Part shown: piece by piece, positions 6,758 through 10,578 of the stretch
How positions within the stretch are numbered: position 1 is the first letter of the stretch
How the letters are laid out: every line of letters starts with the position of its first letter
Source of the DNA: Methanobacteriota archaeon
GTDB taxonomy: Archaea; Thermoplasmatota; Thermoplasmata; Methanomassiliicoccales; Methanomethylophilaceae
Assembly: GCA_012719315.1 (NCBI GenBank)
Contig: JAAYAP010000053.1
Location: 1 to 10,578 of the forward strand
DNA length: 10,578 nucleotides
Direction of reading: 5' to 3'
Translations under genes and position numbers: made by a program
Notes under the pieces: generated by a model
The model's input: the letters and a program-made list of their open reading frames with translations, nothing else
What the model was told of the DNA's origin: nothing
Database searches by the model: none

Positions 6758-7852
6758 ATGGCGGACAGAATCAAGACGGATGTTCTGGTCGTCGGCGCGG
6801 GACCGGCCGGCAGCACTGTTGCCAGATACGCCGCCGAGAAGGGAGCCGAGGTGCTCATGATCGAGCGGCGCCCCGAAGTGGGCGTCCCCGTCAGATGCGG
6901 GGAGCTCATGCCTTCGGTCGAGGAGATCAAAGGGATGTTCCCGAACCTCGGGGACGAGGGCGACCTCTTCGAGATGCCCTCGCATCTGCGGCTCAGGGAA
7001 GTGGACGGGATCAGACTCGTCGATCCCAGAGGCAAATCCGTGATGCTGGACTTCACCGGATACACCACGGACCGGGACAGGTTCGATCAACACCTGGCGG
7101 CGGAGGCGCAGGCGGCCGGAGCGGGTCTGATGCGCGATTGCATGTTCCGCGGGATCGAGGGCGGAGTCGCGGATACATCCTGCGGAGAGATCGAGTACAA
7201 GGTGATCGTCGGCGCCGATGGCCCCGGATCCAGGGTGGCCAGGGCGCTGGGGCTTCCCGGCAACAGGAATCCCTATCCGGCGGTGACCGCGCAGGCGAAG
7301 GGGGATTTCGATCCTCAAGTGGTGATGTTCTTCGGCGATATCGCTCCGGGAGCATACAGTTGGATCATCCCCAAGGTCGGTCAAGCCAACGTGGGGGTGG
7401 GATTCTCGCCGAATTTCGCCGACGGGACGCCGACGCAGTATTTCAGGGAATTCGCCGACAAGCACGGATTCGACATCATCTCCTCTGTGCACGGCAAACA
7501 CGTTCCCAGCGAAGGGGCGATAGGGAGGACCGTCGCAGGCAACGGCATGGTCGTCGGCGATGCGGCGGGACACGTGATCTCGGTCAACGGCGGCGGAGTG
7601 CCGTTGGCGCTCATCGCCGGACGCATCTGCGGCGAGGTCGCCGGCGATCACGTCACGGGATCGCGGCCGCTCGCGGATTATGAGCGCGAGTGGCGGCATG
7701 TGCTTTACAAACCGCTCAAGATCGCCGCCGGCAACAAGAAACTCGCCGATACGTTCGCGTTCGGATCCGAGAGGCGCACGGCATTGTGCATGGCGCTGCT
7801 CGGCAAGAGGCGCATGGGAAACCTCATCAGATGCAAGCATCTCTTCCCGTGA
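6758..7852 (+). CDS. Geranylgeranyl reductase family FAD-dependent oxidoreductase
   Basis: FAD-dependent protein of 364 residues of the geranylgeranyl reductase/digeranylgeranylglycerophospholipid reductase group (COG0644-like). Members saturate the double bonds of prenyl chains in archaeal lipids or quinone-like carriers. Visible motifs are the dinucleotide-binding GAGPAG (13-18) with acidic E36 in MIERR, PVRCGELMP (44-52) typical of this family, GADGPGSRVARALGL (152-166), YSWIIPK (200-206, the YxWxxPK signature), and GDAAGHVISVNGGG (267-280) that closes the FAD site. The ATG at 6758 is set by the overlapping ribosome site. Position directly behind the prenyl synthase suggests a shared pathway: membrane lipid saturation, or modification of a prenylated carrier. 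The exact substrate cannot be read from sequence. The C-terminus (KRRMGNLIRCKHLFP) is basic and short. Its stop abuts the stop of the opposite-strand nob1. Confidence 0.88.
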   Translation: MADRIKTDVLVVGAGPAGSTVARYAAEKGAEVLMIERRPEVGVPVRCGELMPSVEEIKGMFPNLGDEGDLFEMPSHLRLREVDGIRLVDPRGKSVMLDFTGYTTDRDRFDQHLAAEAQAAGAGLMRDCMFRGIEGGVADTSCGEIEYKVIVGADGPGSRVARALGLPGNRNPYPAVTAQAKGDFDPQVVMFFGDIAPGAYSWIIPKVGQANVGVGFSPNFADGTPTQYFREFADKHGFDIISSVHGKHVPSEGAIGRTVAGNGMVVGDAAGHVISVNGGGVPLALIAGRICGEVAGDHVTGSRPLADYEREWRHVLYKPLKIAAGNKKLADTFAFGSERRTALCMALLGKRRMGNLIRCKHLFP

Positions 7853-8311
7853 TCATCTCTTCCTGAACCCCTTCATGCCCGAACCGCATACGGGGCAGTC
7901 GTCCAGCTTCTCTTTGTACCATCTGCCGCAGCCGACGCAGCGGTAGTTCCAACGTTCCGTCCGAGTGATACCGGTCTGTCCTACCGGTCTGAATGGGACG
8001 CTCATCAGGCGCGCCACGTTCTGTATGGAGTAATCGTCGGTGAGGATGGTGCCTTGTGTATCCAATGCGAGCGCGATCACCGTCATGTCCACGTCGGACA
8101 GCCTGCCGAGGTCCCCGCTGCGCGCGGCGACGTCTCTGACAGCGTCCATCGACTCGTCGGAGCAGTCCCTCACCGCGAGCAGGTCCCCCCAGAGCTCCAA
8201 CCTGCGGTCTTTGTACCGTATCAGTTCGTCGATCACTCCCGGCGGACAGCATGATTCGCCATCGGGCAATTGATCCATGGCGAATATCGCCGAGCTGTCC
8301 AGTACGAACAT
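7853..8311 (-). CDS. nob1: Nob1-type endoribonuclease (PIN domain plus zinc ribbon)
   Basis: Archaeal Nob1-like protein of 152 residues. Nob1 cuts precursor 16S rRNA at its 3' end in the late small ribosomal subunit. The PIN domain has the expected acidic set: D5 in VLDSSAIF, E29 in VIDELIRY, D73 and D75 in LSDVDMTVIALAL, and D92-D93 in LTDDYSIQNVA. A rubredoxin-like zinc ribbon follows with C125/C128 (CVGC) and C139/C142 (CPVC), ending in a basic tail GFRKR. The N-terminal PIN with a C-terminal ribbon, and the length of about 150-160 residues, separate it from VapC toxins, which lack the ribbon and usually have an antitoxin partner; none is seen here. The start at 8311 has a modest AGAGGG just upstream. 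The gene stands alone on the minus strand, inserted between the lipid genes. Confidence 0.88.
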   Translation of the reverse strand: MFVLDSSAIFAMDQLPDGESCCPPGVIDELIRYKDRRLELWGDLLAVRDCSDESMDAVRDVAARSGDLGRLSDVDMTVIALALDTQGTILTDDYSIQNVARLMSVPFRPVGQTGITRTERWNYRCVGCGRWYKEKLDDCPVCGSGMKGFRKR

Positions 8312-8388
8312 GGCCCTCTCATGGACACGTTTCTATTTCACCCTTACGAAAGCTTAAACAATCCCGCGCGTATAAGTGGTTGATACGA
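8312..8388. promoter_or_regulatory. Divergent promoter region between nob1 and carS
   Basis: 77 bp between two divergent starts. CGAAAGCTTAAAC (8347-8359) looks like a purine-rich BRE followed by a TATA-like box for carS, placing transcription near 8380-8384, a few bases before ATG 8389. Read on the other strand the same bases give GTTTAAGCTTTCG, which could serve nob1 with transcription near 8328. The centre is a near-palindrome around AAGCTT/TTAA, so the two promoters may share or overlap one TBP site. A second TATA-like string (GTATAAG, 8370-8376) lies too close to ATG 8389 to serve it unless translation starts later. Inference only. Confidence 0.45.
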
Positions 8389-8961
8389 ATGGATGCACTG
8401 TCCTTGCTTGTGATAATGTTCGGTGGCCTCTGGCTGTTCTTGCCGGCGATGGTCCAGAACTCGGTGGCGGCGTTCCTCGGAGGCGGTCCGACCATCGATT
8501 CCGGCCGCGTATGGAGGGGTCGCAGGATATTCGGTGACGGTAAGACTTGGAGAGGGCTCTTCGGCGGAGCCGCGGGAGGGATATTCATGGGGGCGGTCCT
8601 CGTGCTCCTCGCACTCCTCTTCGGCTCCAAGGATTATTGGGGATACGGACCGTTCTGGAGCAATGTCGGCGTGATCGTCTGCCTATCGTTCGGAGCGATC
8701 CTGGGGGACCTGATGGGCGCATTCGTCAAGAGGAGGTTCAGACTCGAGAGAGGGGCGAAGGCACCGATCCTGGACCAATACGATTTCGTCTTCGGGGCCT
8801 TCCTGGTCACGGCGGTGTTCTTCCCGGATTGGGTGTATTCCACTTACTTCGAGGGTTGGAACCTGGCTGCGTTCATCTTCCTCATCCTGGTCATGTTCTT
8901 CATACACCGTGCCGTCAACATCATCGGCTACAGGATAGGCGTCAAGAACGAACCGTGGTGA
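8389..8961 (+). CDS. carS: CDP-archaeol synthase
   Basis: Integral membrane CTP:digeranylgeranylglyceryl phosphate cytidylyltransferase of 190 residues. It activates unsaturated archaetidic acid with CTP so that polar heads can be attached to archaeal lipids. The CarS (former DUF46) signatures are clear: FGDGKTWRGLFGG (48-60), GAILGDLMGAFVKRRF (102-117), RGAKAPILDQYDF (121-133) and HRAVN near the C-terminus (173-177). About five hydrophobic segments are visible (roughly 4-30, 60-78, 90-110, 133-148 and 158-177). ATG 8389 was chosen because the in-frame codons upstream run through the divergent promoter. No strong ribosome site is present (only GGTTGAT, 8378-8384), consistent with a short leader. 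It heads a unit with pyrE, with a 4-base gap. Confidence 0.94.
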   Translation: MDALSLLVIMFGGLWLFLPAMVQNSVAAFLGGGPTIDSGRVWRGRRIFGDGKTWRGLFGGAAGGIFMGAVLVLLALLFGSKDYWGYGPFWSNVGVIVCLSFGAILGDLMGAFVKRRFRLERGAKAPILDQYDFVFGAFLVTAVFFPDWVYSTYFEGWNLAAFIFLILVMFFIHRAVNIIGYRIGVKNEPW

Positions 8962-8965
8962 TGTG

Positions 8966-9493
8966 ATGAGTGAGATTTCCACAGCATTGGAGAAGTGCGG
9001 AGCGTTGCGATTCGGCGAATTCACGCTGGCTTCCGGAGCTAGGAGCGGATACTACATCGACATCAAGAAGGCGAGCACGAACCCGGAGGTGCTGAAGCTG
9101 ATCGCCCGCCTCATGGCCGACGCGATCAGAGCCGATCCTCCCGACAGGATCGCCGGGGTCGTCCTGGGATCGGTACCGCTGGCGGCGGCGTTGTCGATGG
9201 CGACCGACATACCGTATGTGATGGTGAGGAAGGAGAAGAAGGATCATGGGACCGGTAAGCTGGTGGAAGGCGACCTGGTCGCCGGCGAAAGGGTGCTGGT
9301 GGTCGAGGACGTCATCACCACGGCGGGCTCCTGTATCAAGGCCATCGAGACGCTGAGGGCCGAAGGGGCAGAGGTCGTCGAGGTCCTGTCGGTCATCGAC
9401 CGCGAGAGCGGCGGCAGAGAGAACCTGGATGCCGTCGGCGTCAGGCTCCGGTCGCTCGCCAAGGGATCGGACCTGACCAAGGGACGCGTATGA
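8966..9493 (+). CDS. pyrE: Orotate phosphoribosyltransferase
   Basis: 175-residue type I phosphoribosyltransferase that joins orotate to PRPP to give OMP in de novo pyrimidine synthesis. The orotate-specific N-terminal block is FTLASGARSGYYIDIKK (19-35). The flexible catalytic loop VRKEKKDHGTGKLVEG is at 87-102, and the PRPP-binding loop VVEDVITTAGS at 112-122. The usual second G of the TTGGS loop is Ala here, a mild variant. LGSVPLAAAL (67-76) takes the place of the usual GVALGGVPLA-like turn. ATG 8966 was preferred over the in-frame GTG 8963; GGTGAT (8957-8962) serves as ribosome site and contains the carS stop. The end overlaps the next gene by 4 bases. Linkage to carS puts UMP/CTP precursor synthesis next to a CTP-using lipid enzyme. 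Confidence 0.95.
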   Translation: MSEISTALEKCGALRFGEFTLASGARSGYYIDIKKASTNPEVLKLIARLMADAIRADPPDRIAGVVLGSVPLAAALSMATDIPYVMVRKEKKDHGTGKLVEGDLVAGERVLVVEDVITTAGSCIKAIETLRAEGAEVVEVLSVIDRESGGRENLDAVGVRLRSLAKGSDLTKGRV

Positions 9494-10029
9494 TGCCGGA
9501 ACGGGAGTGCCGTCTCTGCGGCCTCTGCGTCGGGCGCACCAATATCGTCTATCCGGACGGGGATCCCGACGCGGCCATCGTGTTCGTCGGAGAAGCCCCC
9601 GGCGAGTCGGAGGATCTGGCGGGCAGGCCCTTCGTGGGGCGTTCCGGGAAACTGCTGGACGCGATCCTGACGGAAGGCGGACTGAACCGTTCGACGGTGT
9701 TGATCACCAACGCGGTCAAATGCCGCCCGCCGCAGAACAGGGATCCGACCGAGTCGGAGATGGAGGCCTGCAGGCCGTTCCTGCGGCAGGAGCTGAACGG
9801 CAGGAAGGTGGTGGTCGGTCTGGGCAGATCGTCATGCAGGACGCTCATCGGCTACGAGGGCAGGATGGCCGACATCGTGAACGTGCCGCAGAGACTGGAG
9901 CTGGGAGAGACGGTGTCAGCGTTCATACCCGCTTATCATCCCGAGGCGTGCATATACAACCCGGGGCTGAGGGACTCGCTCCGGGAGACGGTACGGCTGG
10001 CCAAGGAGCTGGCGGAGGGGATGCGATGA
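9490..10029 (+). CDS. udg: Family 4 (UDGa) uracil-DNA glycosylase, 4Fe-4S
   Basis: 179-residue enzyme that removes uracil from DNA and starts base excision repair. The family 4 iron-sulfur ligands are present as C7 and C10 (CRLC), then C78 (VKCRPPQNRDP) and C94, a 15-residue spacing between the last two. Catalytic motif A is GEAPG (34-38) followed by ED and GRPFVGRSGKLLD. This assigns family 4, because family 5 has GLAPA. The second motif is HPE at 150-152. There is no KRRIH insertion, so it is not UdgX. It begins at ATG 9490, overlapping the pyrE stop as ATGA. ATG 9493 is an equal alternative, and the ribosome site is weak. Placement after pyrE may reflect transcription only, though both concern uracil nucleotides. 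Length is slightly under the usual 190-200. Confidence 0.94.
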   Translation: MMPERECRLCGLCVGRTNIVYPDGDPDAAIVFVGEAPGESEDLAGRPFVGRSGKLLDAILTEGGLNRSTVLITNAVKCRPPQNRDPTESEMEACRPFLRQELNGRKVVVGLGRSSCRTLIGYEGRMADIVNVPQRLELGETVSAFIPAYHPEACIYNPGLRDSLRETVRLAKELAEGMR

Positions 10030-10578
10030 ACCATTCGGGATTCATGCTGGATCTGGACGGCACGGTGTACAAGGGAGGCGAACTCATCCCCGGCGCCGTC
10101 GGATTCATCGAAGCGCTCAAAGACAGGGGCATCCCCTTCGTGTTCCTAACCAACAACTCCTCCGAACCGAGACGCCATTACGTCGGAAAGCTCAGGGCGA
10201 TGGGGTTCGACATCTCCGACGAGAACGTCATCACCTCCAACATCGCGACCATCAGATACGTGTCGGAGCATCGACGGGGCTCGAAGGTCTACCCGATCGC
10301 GTCGCCCGAGGTAATCGAGGAGATCGCCGCCGCGGGCATCGCCGTGTCCGACGACGACCCGGACATCGTCTACCTGACGTTCGACAGGACCGTCGATTAT
10401 GACAAGATAAACAGAGGATACCATCACATCCTCGCCGGGGCCGAGCTGATCGCCACGCATCCCGACGACCTCTGCCCCACCGAGGACTCCTACGACGTCG
10501 ACATAGGGCCGTTCATCAGGCTGTTCGAATCCCTCACGGGATGCCAAGCAGCGATAATCGGCAAACCCAACCGGCTGA
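10026..10578 (+). CDS. HAD superfamily IIA phosphatase (NagD-like), 3' truncated by window
   Basis: The gene starts at ATG 10026, overlapping the udg stop as ATGA, with GGAGGGG at 10014-10020 five bases upstream. It is open to the window edge (184 codons seen of perhaps 260). HAD motif I is DLDGTVYKG (D9 nucleophile, D11 acid-base). Motif II is FLTNNSS (T42-N43-N44). Motif III Lys lies in IIGKPNR (K180). The long cap between about residues 70 and 175 marks the IIA subclass (NagD, AraL, p-nitrophenylphosphatase and phosphoglycolate phosphatase). The final motif IV aspartates fall beyond the window. Substrates of this group range from nucleotides and sugar phosphates to glycerol phosphate, and sequence does not decide among them. 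Operon position suggests a nucleotide or lipid phosphate, as inference. Confidence 0.9.
   Translation, partial: MNHSGFMLDLDGTVYKGGELIPGAVGFIEALKDRGIPFVFLTNNSSEPRRHYVGKLRAMGFDISDENVITSNIATIRYVSEHRRGSKVYPIASPEVIEEIAAAGIAVSDDDPDIVYLTFDRTVDYDKINRGYHHILAGAELIATHPDDLCPTEDSYDVDIGPFIRLFESLTGCQAAIIGKPNRL

Noticed and set aside
7827..8252. Alternative 141-residue minus-strand frame within nob1
   Set aside because: It is another frame of the same strand over nob1 and lacks the PIN and zinc ribbon motifs, which are intact in the nob1 frame.
7853..8311. PIN domain protein as a VapC-type toxin
   Set aside because: A four-cysteine zinc ribbon follows the PIN domain as in Nob1, and no antitoxin gene is adjacent.
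8370..8376. GTATAAG as the carS TATA box
   Set aside because: Transcription would begin about 25-30 bases later, inside carS after ATG 8389; the CTTAAA box farther upstream has better spacing.

Overview
The window reads as chromosomal DNA of a methanogenic archaeon, most likely a member of the Methanomassiliicoccales (Thermoplasmata side of the Euryarchaeota). The reasons are an F420H2 dehydrogenase-type (Fpo) membrane arm with a naturally split FpoJ, archaeal ether-lipid genes (prenyl diphosphate synthase, geranylgeranyl reductase family, CDP-archaeol synthase), archaeal Nob1, GC-rich codon use, T/A-rich archaeal promoter boxes at unit starts, and no TAG stop among the 12 complete gene ends. 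The order-level placement is inference from gene content, not from a database comparison.

Region 1 (1-5702, + strand) is the distal half of an fpo operon: the last codons of the FpoJ N-terminal half, then FpoJ C-terminal half, fpoK, fpoL, fpoM and fpoN. Spacings run from small overlaps to 1 bp. These are the complex-I-like antiporter and proton-translocating membrane subunits. All conserved charged residues I could locate are present, so the pump looks functional. The operon ends after fpoN with a hairpin and T-rich tract. No fpoO or fpoF follows.

Region 2 (5703-7852, + strand) starts from a new promoter and has two isoprenoid genes. The first is an all-trans polyprenyl diphosphate synthase whose sequence before and after the first Asp-rich motif resembles long-chain enzymes. 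The second is an FAD-dependent geranylgeranyl reductase family protein. They are translationally coupled through a Shine-Dalgarno that contains the upstream stop codon.

Region 3 (7853-8311, - strand) is nob1, the 16S rRNA 3'-end maturation endonuclease (PIN domain plus zinc ribbon). It converges on the reductase with zero bases between the stop codons and diverges from carS across a 77-bp promoter region.

Region 4 (8389-10578, + strand) is a compact unit: carS (CDP-archaeol synthase), pyrE (orotate phosphoribosyltransferase), a family 4 uracil-DNA glycosylase and a HAD-IIA phosphatase that runs off the window. The last three junctions are overlaps or 4-bp gaps.

The window links energy conservation (Fpo) with membrane lipid or prenyl-carrier synthesis, then pyrimidine and DNA-uracil functions. 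I see no mobile element, CRISPR array, tRNA, rRNA or phage gene. Nothing here is clearly a new system. The most useful leads are the chain length of the prenyl synthase beside the fpo operon, the missing fpoO, the amber-stop avoidance and an extended loop in FpoL.
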